Source: Lachnospiraceae bacterium UBA7160 (GTDB lineage Bacteria > Bacillota > Clostridia > Lachnospirales > Lachnospiraceae). From it: a stretch of DNA of 64,000 nt. Positions 42,482-50,760 of the stretch are shown here, in pieces; position 1 is the stretch's first letter; every line of letters starts with the position of its first letter. Location: the NCBI GenBank assembly GCA_002491565.1, contig DKWE01000004.1:1-64000 (forward strand), given 5' to 3'. Made by a program: the position numbers and the translations under genes. Below the pieces are notes generated by a model. That model was given only the letters and a program-made list of their open reading frames with translations, searched no databases and was not told where the DNA came from.

Positions 42482-44604
42482 TTGATTGCTGTTTCTCTTG
42501 TGGTGATTTTCATGCGGCCATCCTCCTGGGTCCATTTTACGGAGATGGTTTTGTCTTCTGTCTGGATCGAACCTTCCGCCCACGCAAGCGAGGAAATGCT
42601 GGCGGGAGCGATGAAATAGTCCCTGAAGCCGCAGGTATTCTTTTGCTGCCGGATTCCAAGAATCTCGCGAAACAGCAGCTTTACGACACTGCCAAACATC
42701 GGATGATTGTGCGATCCGGTCCCTTCCCAGGTCTCCCATAGTGTGGTTGCGCCGGATTGCATCATGTGCGCAAAGGAGACCGGGCTGGTGTTTGTCAGAA
42801 GGCGGAGAGCGAGATCGGCTTCTCCTTGCTGAAAAAGCTGCTCCAGAAGTATGGGGGTGCCAAAGATTCCGGTATCCATTCTTCCGAGCGTCCGGTATTT
42901 GTCAATCAGGTTTTGGGCAGTCTGAGGAGTGCCAAGGCCGAGGTTTAATGCAAACGCGTTTGCAGCGCCAACTCCGCTGCAAAAATCACCGGTTTCTGCG
43001 TTGAAATAAGTACGGATGACGGCATCCGTAGACTCTTTGATCCGTTCGTCTGCCCATGCGGGCGTTGTCAGATGGAGAATTTCCGCAATTTCTTTTAGTT
43101 CTATCAGCCCCTGTAGATAAAAGCAGGTGTTAACAAATGCTTCCGGGATTGTCTGTGTTTCCGATGCGGGGGCACACCATTCTCCGAGACACCAGCCTCC
43201 TTCTTCCTCGCGCACGACAAGGCCGTTTTTACAGCGCGAATGCATGTAGTCCAGCCAGCGCACAATTGCCGGATATCCTTTCTGCAGCAGGCTGGGATCC
43301 CCGTAGACTCTGTAATAATTGACGGGAATCACGTAAACGGCGCAGCCCCATCCTCCGGGACCGCCGCCTCCGCCTAGAAACGGTGCGGTATGAGGAATGT
43401 GCCCGGTATCCTTTCCCTGGCTGTCCAGGATATCCTGATACCACTTCTCGTAGAGCTGTTTCGTGCCAAGCGTGAGCATCGCTGTCTCGCTGGTGAGCTG
43501 GCCGTCGCCGGTATAGCCCAGCCGCTCCCGGTGAGGGCAGTCGGTCGGGATACAGTTGTGGTAATTGTCAAGCTGCGTTCGGATGTAGGCGTCATAGAGC
43601 CAGTTTAGTACGGGATCAGAACACCGGAAAGTTGAAGTCACGGAAATATCGTTGCAGACAACCGAGACGGATGCCGCTTCTCCGGGCCCCTCCACTTCAA
43701 AATACCGGAATGCGTGCCAGCAGAACTTAGGATGAACAATGGCGGGAGTCCCATCGCAGATATATTGATCCTCCTGCACCTGAACATCACCGCCGGCGGA
43801 TTGAAAATCCAGGTCGTACTTTTTTTCGTCGAGCTCTTCACTGTACCGGACGCGGACGCTTTCGCCGCTTTTGCCTGCACAGCGGATGGATGCCCAGCCT
43901 GCGATATTTTCCCCGCAGTCATAGAGCTTTCTTGATTCCTCTTCTTTTAATAACACCGGATGGATGGTGCGCAGCACCTTATCCGCAGGACATTGCTGCT
44001 TGACAAGCTGTGATTCCGGAGCGTGTGACGGCCGGGCGGGTTTCCATCCTGAGAGATCGGCAGCGGCAGTGCACCAGTCTTTCTGCCGGAGACGAAGATC
44101 GTGCCGCTCGCCGAAAAAGAGATTGTTTCCGATCAGCTCGCTGGGGTGCCAGAGTGTTTCGGAATCACTTTCGAGGAACCGCTTTGTTCCGTCAGGCTGG
44201 ATGATTGTGAGCTCGTACCGGAGCTTTGGAAAACCAAAAACGAAATGTCCCTCATCGAGCCGTCTGGTCTGATGATACCAGCCATTGCCAAGCTGAAAGC
44301 CGAGGACATTTTCACCGGTGCCAAGATATTGCAGAATGTCAAAGTCGAGGTACAGGGTGCGGTAGGAGGAACGCTCCTCCCAGACCGGATAGGTGGTATC
44401 GTTCCCGAGGATGGAAGAGTAATTTGTTGCTGCAGGCATAAATTCCTGGTCTCCGATCCGCTTTCCATTTACATAAAACTGAAAGTATCCCAATCCACAG
44501 ATCTCGATCTGAGCCGAGAGAGGCATCTGCTCCAGAAAAAAGTTTCTTCGAAAAAGAGGCGATTCACACAGGTTGTCGCCCTGAATCCAATGTATATTTC
44601 TCAT
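42460..44604 (-). CDS. GH78 alpha-L-rhamnosidase
   Basis: The 714-residue enzyme has beta-sandwich domains (FQFYVNGKRIGDQEF, FQLGNGWYHQTRRLDEG) and then an (alpha/alpha)6 barrel with the GH78 signature DCPHRERLGYTGDGQL, whose acidic residues include the proton donor, and WETWEGTGSHNHPMFGSV near the end. It removes terminal alpha-L-rhamnose. No signal peptide is seen, so it acts on imported material. ATG at 44604 has AAAGGTGG just upstream. The gene is transcribed away from the esterase genes; its promoter carries the shared AATAAAACATAT-like box, which places it in the regulon of the GntR-LacI hybrid by inference. Confidence 0.9.
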   Translation of the reverse strand: MRNIHWIQGDNLCESPLFRRNFFLEQMPLSAQIEICGLGYFQFYVNGKRIGDQEFMPAATNYSSILGNDTTYPVWEERSSYRTLYLDFDILQYLGTGENVLGFQLGNGWYHQTRRLDEGHFVFGFPKLRYELTIIQPDGTKRFLESDSETLWHPSELIGNNLFFGERHDLRLRQKDWCTAAADLSGWKPARPSHAPESQLVKQQCPADKVLRTIHPVLLKEEESRKLYDCGENIAGWASIRCAGKSGESVRVRYSEELDEKKYDLDFQSAGGDVQVQEDQYICDGTPAIVHPKFCWHAFRYFEVEGPGEAASVSVVCNDISVTSTFRCSDPVLNWLYDAYIRTQLDNYHNCIPTDCPHRERLGYTGDGQLTSETAMLTLGTKQLYEKWYQDILDSQGKDTGHIPHTAPFLGGGGGPGGWGCAVYVIPVNYYRVYGDPSLLQKGYPAIVRWLDYMHSRCKNGLVVREEEGGWCLGEWCAPASETQTIPEAFVNTCFYLQGLIELKEIAEILHLTTPAWADERIKESTDAVIRTYFNAETGDFCSGVGAANAFALNLGLGTPQTAQNLIDKYRTLGRMDTGIFGTPILLEQLFQQGEADLALRLLTNTSPVSFAHMMQSGATTLWETWEGTGSHNHPMFGSVVKLLFREILGIRQQKNTCGFRDYFIAPASISSLAWAEGSIQTEDKTISVKWTQEDGRMKITTRETAIKPGKQKH

Positions 44605-44667
44605 ATCAGCCACCTTTAGAAAGAAGAACACGGAGAAAATTTAAGTCGCTCAGCCGTGCCTTTTATG

Positions 44668-44684
44668 AAATAAAAACATATATT
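44668..44684. promoter_or_regulatory. Shared A/T operator-like box before GH78
   Basis: AAATAAAAACATATATT lies at the predicted transcription start of the rhamnosidase gene. Similar boxes occur at 48309, 49728, 56956 and 56976, always in promoters of this glycan locus. Confidence 0.5.
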
Positions 44685-44686
44685 AA

Positions 44687-44715
44687 AATATATAATATTC
44701 TTGAAAGAAAGACAA
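44687..44715 (-). promoter_or_regulatory. Promoter of the GH78 gene
   Basis: Read on the minus strand, TTGTCT (44715-44710) and TATATT (44692-44687) are 17 bases apart. The start would fall near 44680, on the operator-like box. Between here and the esterase gene at 45098 there is AT-rich sequence, a TTGACA at 44824 without a good -10, and repeat copy C. Confidence 0.65.
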
Positions 44716-44907
44716 CACCTTTTTAAAGAAAAGAAAAAATACTGGAATAATGCATAAATTTTGCTTTGAAGAAATGAAATAATTGGAAATAATATTGAAA
44801 AATGGATGCGGATTATTTTGGTATTGACAAAACAGCCGGAATGTGGCTTTATAGAGATATGATTTTATTATATAATAATATATATAATATATGGAAGCGT
44901 TGCCGGA

Positions 44908-45002
44908 TTTATTTCCGTGAGCAACGAGCCAGGCAGCTTGCTACCCGCTACACTGCAGCACTGCCAGCTTGATACCCGTCGCTTACAGCGGGGGCTTTGA
45001 TT
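44908..45002 (+). repeat. Intergenic structured repeat, copy C
   Basis: GAGCAACGAGCCAGGCAGC opens and CAGCTTGATACCCGTCGC plus TTACAGCGGGGGCTTTGATT closes this 95-base copy, with a shorter centre than copies A and B. It lies in the leader region before the esterase gene at 45098. All three copies flank the GH78 gene. Confidence 0.65.
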
Positions 45003-45097
45003 AAATGATAAGCGGGGAAACAGCAACCTCCACACAGCCACAGATGGCTGCGGGTATTTATGCAAAAATTCGATGCTTTTGGGGAAAGGAGAAGAAG

Positions 45098-46114
45098 ATG
45101 GAGAAGTTTTCATTTAGCAAAAATGCCAGACTGATGGGACGCTTTGACTGCCGGGAGCCGGAAAAGCCGGTGGCAGCCTGGGTGAACAGCGCGGTTTTTC
45201 TTACGTTTGAGGGAGAGGAACTATGGATGCGTGCCGAAGACTCGGATGGGCAGGATTATGTTGAGATTATCCTGGATGGCATCGCGCGCAACTGGATTGG
45301 CCTGGAAAAAGGGACCCATGATTACCGGATAGAAGCAAACGTCCCGGAGGGGATTCATACGCTGGAAATCCATAAGAAAACAGAGCTTCTGATGGGGCGG
45401 ATCACATTTCTTGATTTCTATCTGCCGAAGGGAGGGCGTTTCCTGGAGCCACCCAGGGGCAACAGCCTGAAGCTGGAGTATTTTGGGGATTCCATCACGA
45501 ATGGATGCGGGATTGGCCATCCGCATGAGGCGGAGCACACGCCGAGCCTGGACAATGGCTATATGTCTTATGCGGCTCTGAGTGCGCGTATGCTTTCGGC
45601 GGACTATCATACTATAGCGATTTCCGGGATCGGCGTGCTGCAGGATGCCATGGGCAATATCAACGGACTGCCGGTACATTTTCATGGTGTTCAGGGGTAT
45701 GGGACACCGGACTGGGATTTCTCGCAGTATATTGCGGATGGAGTGATCATCAATCTGGGACAGAACGATTATTCAACTCCCATTTCGGATGACCGGTATG
45801 TGGAAGAATATGTTGCTTTTATCGAAGATATTTTGCGGCAGTATCCGAATGCGTATGTGTTCTGCTGCGTCGGCACGATGAATGACAATTATCTGCCCAG
45901 CGTGCAGTGGGTAACGGAGCATTTCCGGAATGCAGGCAATGAAAAGGTATTTCTTGTAGATCTGGGACTGATTCTGCCGGAGGTGGAAGGCTGGGGAAGC
46001 GGCGCTCACCCGGGATACCAGACACATTACCGCATGGCGCAGGATCTTGCGGCATTTATTTCTGAGAAGACAGGATGGCCCTTGAGAAAGAGGCCGGGAA
46101 GAACAGGGAGGTAA
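45098..46114 (+). CDS. SGNH carbohydrate esterase, CE2-like
   Basis: The 338-residue protein has an N-terminal beta-sandwich (about 1-115) and an SGNH esterase domain with YFGDSITNG (Ser132), the Gly/Asn block NLGQNDYS (about 219-226) and SGAHPGYQTHYRMA holding the catalytic histidine near 304-310. The two-domain layout is that of CE2 acetyl esterases, which take acetyl groups off sugars. No signal peptide is seen. ATG 45098 follows AAGGAGAAGAAG; a longer frame upstream runs into repeat copy C and is rejected. A second, shorter SGNH gene follows four bases after its stop. Confidence 0.85.
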   Translation: MEKFSFSKNARLMGRFDCREPEKPVAAWVNSAVFLTFEGEELWMRAEDSDGQDYVEIILDGIARNWIGLEKGTHDYRIEANVPEGIHTLEIHKKTELLMGRITFLDFYLPKGGRFLEPPRGNSLKLEYFGDSITNGCGIGHPHEAEHTPSLDNGYMSYAALSARMLSADYHTIAISGIGVLQDAMGNINGLPVHFHGVQGYGTPDWDFSQYIADGVIINLGQNDYSTPISDDRYVEEYVAFIEDILRQYPNAYVFCCVGTMNDNYLPSVQWVTEHFRNAGNEKVFLVDLGLILPEVEGWGSGAHPGYQTHYRMAQDLAAFISEKTGWPLRKRPGRTGR

Positions 46115-46118
46115 TGGA

Positions 46119-46712
46119 ATGAAGAGAGTATTGCTTTTGGGAGATTCTATCCGGATGGGGTATGATAAGAAAGTTCGGGAGATTCTGAAGGGCGAGTATG
46201 AGGTGGTTTTTTCGGAGGAAGATAACGGCCGGTTCGCGGCGTATACACTCTGGCAGGCAAACCAGTTTTTCAAAAACTGCGGCCCCTTTGACCTGGTTCA
46301 CTGGAATAATGGCTATTGGGATATGAATATTGAAGCGCCTATGACAGAACCGATTCATCCGGTGGAGGAATATGTGAATTTTTTGAAGAGGATTATCCGG
46401 CTGATCCGGCAAAATGGGGCAAAGATTGTTTTCGCGACGACCACACCGATTTATCAGGCAGGAGGAGCGATGGATCATACAGGGACATCCGGTTTCCTGC
46501 AGTATGACAATGACTGGGTGGTGAAATATAATGAAGCGGCGTGCAGGCTCATGAAGGAAGAGCATATACCGGTGAATGATCTGTATGCTCTGTGCCTGGA
46601 AGGACCGAAGTATTATAAGTGTGAGGACATGCTTCATCTGACGGAGGAGGGCTACTGGAAGATTGCCGGACAGACGGCGGACTGTATCCGCAGAATGTTA
46701 CCTTCGGTGTGA
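46119..46712 (+). CDS. Small SGNH/GDSL hydrolase
   Basis: The 197-residue single-domain esterase has LLLGDSIRMGY (catalytic Ser10), a glycine/asparagine block at VHWNNGYWD and the closing CEDMLHLTEEGY with Asp and His. It is close in size to lysophospholipase-like or rhamnogalacturonan acetylesterase-like GDSL enzymes. It lies four bases after the CE2-like gene and is probably co-translated, so the pair may strip different acyl groups from the same imported glycan. The acyl group and sugar are unknown. Confidence 0.85.
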   Translation: MKRVLLLGDSIRMGYDKKVREILKGEYEVVFSEEDNGRFAAYTLWQANQFFKNCGPFDLVHWNNGYWDMNIEAPMTEPIHPVEEYVNFLKRIIRLIRQNGAKIVFATTTPIYQAGGAMDHTGTSGFLQYDNDWVVKYNEAACRLMKEEHIPVNDLYALCLEGPKYYKCEDMLHLTEEGYWKIAGQTADCIRRMLPSV

Positions 46713-46753
46713 GTGCGGGGGGCAAGCCTGTAACGCAAATCATAAGTGCGAAA

Positions 46754-46785
46754 CTAAGATCCCAGAAGGCTTTCTGGGATCTTAG
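46754..46785 (+). terminator. Perfect hairpin after the esterase pair
   Basis: CTAAGATCCCAGAA (46754-46767) pairs perfectly with TTCTGGGATCTTAG (46772-46785) around GGCT. No T run follows. Its end overlaps the first bases of the inverted-repeat element at 46783. Confidence 0.65.
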
Positions 46786-46946
46786 AGCGTGTTTGGAAAA
46801 TGCTTTCTGCCAGATGTGTATCACAATGAGTGGGAGATTTCTGCCGAATGAGGGCTGTGCAGCGGGCTGCGTCAACTGAATTTGGCAAAAATCTCCCGCA
46901 AAGTGGGGCGTGCAGATGGCAGAAATGATTTTTCAAACACGCTCTA
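46783..46946. mobile_element. MITE-like element with long terminal inverted repeats
   Basis: The 164-base element starts TAGAGCGTGTTTGGAAAATG and ends in the reverse complement TAGAGCGTGTTTGAAAAATC. The match continues through TTTCTGCCA, about 30 bases with a few mismatches. Inside, GGGAGATTTCTGCC and GGCAAAAATCTCCC form a second inverted pair, so the whole element folds into a long hairpin. It codes for nothing. It resembles a non-autonomous transposon; no target duplication is obvious. The following 150 bases to 47099 show no feature. Confidence 0.7.
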
Positions 46947-47099
46947 GTATTTATAGACGAATGATTGAGAGCTGAAGCTTTCCGGACGCACTGCGCGATC
47001 TGGTGGCTGAGCTGTAACGAACGGAGACCTGGCGCGCAGGCCTCCGCTGCTGTGCTCTGCTGCAAGCGGGATATCCACTGGCGGAAACGCCTCTGCTTT

Positions 47100-48203
47100 C
47101 TACACTGCCTCAGTGACGGCGACCGCTACTTTGGAATCCGCCGTGCCATAGTAGAGGAAATACCTTCCGCGGAAATGAACCATGCCCTCCAGAAAACAGG
47201 TGGGCATCACCTGACCCTCGAGTTCGAAGGGCTCAGAGGGGCTGATGAACGGCCTTGTGGTTCGTGAAATCACACATGCAGGATTTTGAGGGTCGAGCAG
47301 AAGCTGTCCTCCTGCGTACAGTGTGTCGTGCCCGCCCAAATGGTCTGGATTGTTTCCCTTTCCATTATAGAGAAGGACGATACCGCTCTTGGTCAGAACG
47401 GCCTGCGGGCCGGGCTCGCACAGATGCTCGTCATAATTTCCTTTCCGGGGAAGAATGACCGGGAGCAGTACGCGCGTCAGAGAAGGATCACCGGCGCGGC
47501 TGTCATCCCTTAAGGAATAGGTGTGCGCCGGGTCAGAACCGTCAGCGGTATATTCGAGCGGAGTCCAGTGGATGAGATCCTCGGAAGTGGCGGCGTAGAT
47601 ATTGCTTTCGCCCCAGTACATCCAGTAAGTTCCCTGCAGCCTGACAGGATAAAAGTGATCTTCGCTTTGTCTGCATACCACCGCGCCGGACTTTGACCAG
47701 AGTCCGGCGTATTTTCCGTTCTGTGCATCCCGGAACAGGGGACCGTGCTTTTTCCAGTGAATAAGGTCGGTGCTTTCCGCGCAGCAAAGAAGCGCGATGG
47801 TTCCGTTGAAAGCGGTGTAATATAAGAAATATCTCCCATCCTCTGTTTCGATAATGCGCGGGTCCTCGCAGCCTCCTTCCCATTCAAGAGAAGAAAAGTC
47901 ATCCTGATCCGGAAACAGGACCGGTTCGGGACAGGTAGTAAAATGAAGCCCATCGCTGCTGACGGCCAGTCCGATGCGGGAGGTGCCGGCATACTTTCCG
48001 ACACGATCCTCTGCGCGATACAGGAGCCAGACCTGACCGTCTTTGACAACGGCAGCAGGGTTAAATACATCCTTGGCTTCCCAGGCTACGTTTTCCTGTC
48101 TGACCGGACAGAAAAAGGATGAGGTTTCACAGGGGATAAGACAGGGATTTGCCTCAGCAGCCTTCTGAAAGGGGCCAAGCATCCAGGAATATTCGGAATT
48201 CAT
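47100..48203 (-). CDS. GH130-family glycosidase/phosphorylase
   Basis: The 367-residue five-bladed propeller protein has the GH130 pattern: DVFNPAAVVKDGQVWLLYR, EWEGGCEDPRIIE with the catalytic acid, YYTAFNG and CEPGPQAVL. GH130 enzymes split beta-mannosides, often by phosphorolysis to mannose-1-phosphate, though hydrolases exist. With two GH38 mannosidase-like genes nearby, action on a mannose-containing glycan is consistent. ATG at 48203 is chosen because AAGGAGGAA precedes it; a longer frame reaches into AT-rich promoter DNA. It is divergent from the esterase gene at 48417. Confidence 0.87.
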   Translation of the reverse strand: MNSEYSWMLGPFQKAAEANPCLIPCETSSFFCPVRQENVAWEAKDVFNPAAVVKDGQVWLLYRAEDRVGKYAGTSRIGLAVSSDGLHFTTCPEPVLFPDQDDFSSLEWEGGCEDPRIIETEDGRYFLYYTAFNGTIALLCCAESTDLIHWKKHGPLFRDAQNGKYAGLWSKSGAVVCRQSEDHFYPVRLQGTYWMYWGESNIYAATSEDLIHWTPLEYTADGSDPAHTYSLRDDSRAGDPSLTRVLLPVILPRKGNYDEHLCEPGPQAVLTKSGIVLLYNGKGNNPDHLGGHDTLYAGGQLLLDPQNPACVISRTTRPFISPSEPFELEGQVMPTCFLEGMVHFRGRYFLYYGTADSKVAVAVTEAV

Positions 48204-48237
48204 GGTAAAGTTCCTCCTTTTTGTATTAATATAAATG

Positions 48238-48266
48238 ATCATATAAGAATATCCGTTATAAGTCAA
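48238..48266 (-). promoter_or_regulatory. Promoter of the GH130 gene
   Basis: On the minus strand TTGACT (48266-48261) and TATGAT (48243-48238) are separated by 17 bases. GAATAAAAAACAATAT at 48275-48290, related to the shared box, lies just upstream of the -35. Confidence 0.75.
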
Positions 48267-48302
48267 TACAACATGAATAAAAAACAATATTTATTACATA
48301 TA

Positions 48303-48331
48303 TTGACAAAATAAAACATATGTAATATGAT
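48303..48331 (+). promoter_or_regulatory. Promoter of the esterase gene at 48417 with embedded box
   Basis: TTGACA (48303-48308) and TATGAT (48326-48331) are 17 bases apart, and the spacer itself is AAATAAAACATATGTAA, one of the clearest copies of the shared box. A protein bound there would cover the promoter. It is divergent from the GH130 promoter 37 bases away. Confidence 0.8.
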
Positions 48332-48416
48332 AATAAAAAATACTTATATAAGGAAATAAATGTAAGATATCTGCTAAAATAAGGTAAAAATCTAAAACCA
48401 GGAGAGGAAAAATCAT

Positions 48417-49505
48417 ATGAAGTTCAGAGCGGATCAGAATAACTGCAAGCTGATTGGCAGGACCCTGTCTCAAAACGATATCTTATGGTGCGGCCCTTCC
48501 GGGTCGGGAATTGCTTTCCGCGCAGAGGCAAAGCGGCTGGCAATCCGGCTTGCCGGAGATGGGAATGTGGATGGAGATAACACAGAAGGCCCGGCCAGAA
48601 TTGGAGTGTTTGTGAACGGAGAGAGAGTGGCAGACATGGTTATGACGAAGCCGGACTGCAGGATTTTGGTATGGGAAGAGGAAGCTGTCCGGACAGCCGA
48701 TGTGGAAGTGCTTAAGCTTTCGGAATGTGCGATGTCTGTCATCGGTATTGCTGCCATAGAGACAGAGGAGAGCGGAAGGATTGTTCCACAGGAGCCAAGG
48801 CCGCACCGGATTGAATTTATCGGGGATTCCATTACCTGTGGGTTCGGAGTGGATCTGGAAAAGCCGGATACGGAATTTGATACCAGGACGGAGGACTTCA
48901 CCAAAACCTATGCATATAAGACCGCAAGGCTGCTGGATGCGGATTACAGTGTCGTTGCATATAGCGGATACGGCGTTCTCTCCGGCTTTACGGATAATGG
49001 GACCAGAAATACGCTCGGGATTTTGCCGCCGCTGTATGACAAGACCGGGTTTTCTTACAGCCAGATCGGGGATAAGAGGCTGGAAGAGGCAGAGTGGGAG
49101 TTTGACAGATTCCGACCGCAGGCGATCGTGATCAACCTGGGGACCAATGACGCCAGTTACTGCGGGATGGACGAGGAGAAGCAGAAGGAATTTCAAAAGC
49201 TTTATGCAGAGTTCCTCAGGCATGTCCGTATAAAAAACCCGGATTCCTGCATATTAGGGGTAGTGGGAACGATGGGAACGGGAATGTGCCGTGCGGTAGC
49301 GGAAGCGGTGGAGCAGTATCGTGCAGAGACGGGAGATCTGCGCGTGGACGCGCTGGCTTTGCCGGAGCAGCTGCCGGAGGATGGACTGGTGACAGGGAAT
49401 CATCCGACAGAAAGGACTCATGAGAAGGTGGCGCGGCTGATTGCCGGCAGGCTCAAAACATGGCAGCCGGAAGAGAGAAGCGGTTGTACGCGGGCGGCGG
49501 TGTGA
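48417..49505 (+). CDS. SGNH carbohydrate esterase, CE2-like, second copy
   Basis: The 362-residue protein again has an N-terminal beta domain (1-125) and an SGNH domain with FIGDSITCGFG (Ser138), NLGTNDASY (Asn244, Asp245) and GNHPTERTHEKVA carrying the histidine. It is similar in plan to the protein at 45098 but clearly diverged. GGAGAGG sits nine bases ahead of the ATG. No signal peptide is seen. A cytoplasmic deacetylation step on imported glycan is the likely role. It is transcribed alone, 298 bases before the transporter genes. Confidence 0.85.
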   Translation: MKFRADQNNCKLIGRTLSQNDILWCGPSGSGIAFRAEAKRLAIRLAGDGNVDGDNTEGPARIGVFVNGERVADMVMTKPDCRILVWEEEAVRTADVEVLKLSECAMSVIGIAAIETEESGRIVPQEPRPHRIEFIGDSITCGFGVDLEKPDTEFDTRTEDFTKTYAYKTARLLDADYSVVAYSGYGVLSGFTDNGTRNTLGILPPLYDKTGFSYSQIGDKRLEEAEWEFDRFRPQAIVINLGTNDASYCGMDEEKQKEFQKLYAEFLRHVRIKNPDSCILGVVGTMGTGMCRAVAEAVEQYRAETGDLRVDALALPEQLPEDGLVTGNHPTERTHEKVARLIAGRLKTWQPEERSGCTRAAV

Positions 49506-49689
49506 GAGCGTGAAAGGGCCTGTTGAGCCGGGTGAGTATACTGGCAGAGTGCCGGATAAATCACAGATTAAATGGAAAAGAACGAAAAAAGATTGCAATA
49601 TCGTATAAACAAAAACATAATAGATAATTTAAAATATACATTTTTCCGGGGAAAATGCAAAATTAAGCCGGAAACACAGGAAAAAATGC

Positions 49690-49718
49690 TTGACAGGGCA
49701 AATGTCTGGTGCTAATAT
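49690..49718 (+). promoter_or_regulatory. Promoter of the second sugar importer operon
   Basis: TTGACA (49690-49695) and TAATAT (49713-49718) are 17 bases apart. GAATAAAACAAAATAAAGCA followed by TATTT, from 49728, a variant of the shared box, covers the predicted start. Confidence 0.75.
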
Positions 49719-49802
49719 AAAGTATAGAATAAAACAAAATAAAGCATATTTAATAAAAAGAAAAAAGTATAATAATAAAACAGCCAAAAGGAGGATGCGA
49801 CA

Positions 49803-50681
49803 ATGAAAACGGCAAATGGATTGACAGATGATTCAGCTGCTGTAAGGAGCAGAAGGAGGATCAAAGCCATATCGGTGAAAACATTGGTATATGTACTTTT
49901 GATCGCGCTGGGTACTTTGTTTTTCATTCCGTTTCTGTGGATGATCATGACTTCCCTGAAAGGGAATATGGAAATCATAAAGCAGAACTTTTTCCCGAAG
50001 AAGCTTGTATTTGAAAACTATCCGAAGTCTCTGACGACAATGCCGTTTTTGCTGTATGCGCGTAATACCCTGATCATAACGGGACTCAACATGATCGGGA
50101 CCGTATTTTCCGCATCCCTGGTGGCATACGCGTTTGCAAAGCTTCGCTGGAAAGGAAGAGATATCTGGTTCATTATTATGCTGGCGACTATGATGCTGCC
50201 GGGCCAGGTTACGCAGATTCCTCTGTTTGTACTTTACAAAAGGCTGGGATGGCTCAACACGTATCTGCCGCTGATTGTAGGCTCCTTTTTTGGAGGCGGC
50301 GCCTTTAATATTTTCCTTCTGCGCCAGTTTTTCTGTACGCTGCCCAATGAACTGTCGGAGGCGGCGCGTGTGGATGGGTGCTCGGAGCTGGGGATTTTCA
50401 TGAAGATCGTGCTGCCGTTGTGTAAGCCGGCGCTTGCAACGATCGCGATATTCTCTTTCATGGGTTCCTGGAATGACTTCTTTGGACCGCTCATTTACCT
50501 GACGGAACCGAAAAAATACACGATTGCGCTGGGACTCCGCGCTTTTCAGGGGTATTCCGGTGTTCAGTGGAATCTGCTGATGGCTGCATCGGTAGTGACG
50601 GCGATTCCGACGCTGATCCTGTTTTTCTGCTTCCAGAATTATTTTGTAAAGGGAATTACTCTGACAGGAATTAAAGGATAG
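49803..50681 (+). CDS. Sugar ABC transporter permease (MalG type)
   Basis: The 292-residue permease has a charged N-terminus, six spans and the EAA loop ELSEAARVDGCSELGIFMKI. It precedes the binding protein and the MalF-type permease, an order opposite to the usual binding protein, MalF, MalG. AAGGAGG is well placed. No ATPase gene is in the window, so a shared ATPase is expected. Together with the next two genes it imports the glycan fragments handled by the surrounding hydrolases. Confidence 0.9.
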   Translation: MKTANGLTDDSAAVRSRRRIKAISVKTLVYVLLIALGTLFFIPFLWMIMTSLKGNMEIIKQNFFPKKLVFENYPKSLTTMPFLLYARNTLIITGLNMIGTVFSASLVAYAFAKLRWKGRDIWFIIMLATMMLPGQVTQIPLFVLYKRLGWLNTYLPLIVGSFFGGGAFNIFLLRQFFCTLPNELSEAARVDGCSELGIFMKIVLPLCKPALATIAIFSFMGSWNDFFGPLIYLTEPKKYTIALGLRAFQGYSGVQWNLLMAASVVTAIPTLILFFCFQNYFVKGITLTGIKG

Positions 50682-50760
50682 ACGGATAGTTACTATAAAA
50701 TCAATTCAGCGCTTGCTGGATTATGATAAATTAAAATACAAAGAAAAGGAGAAGAGTATT

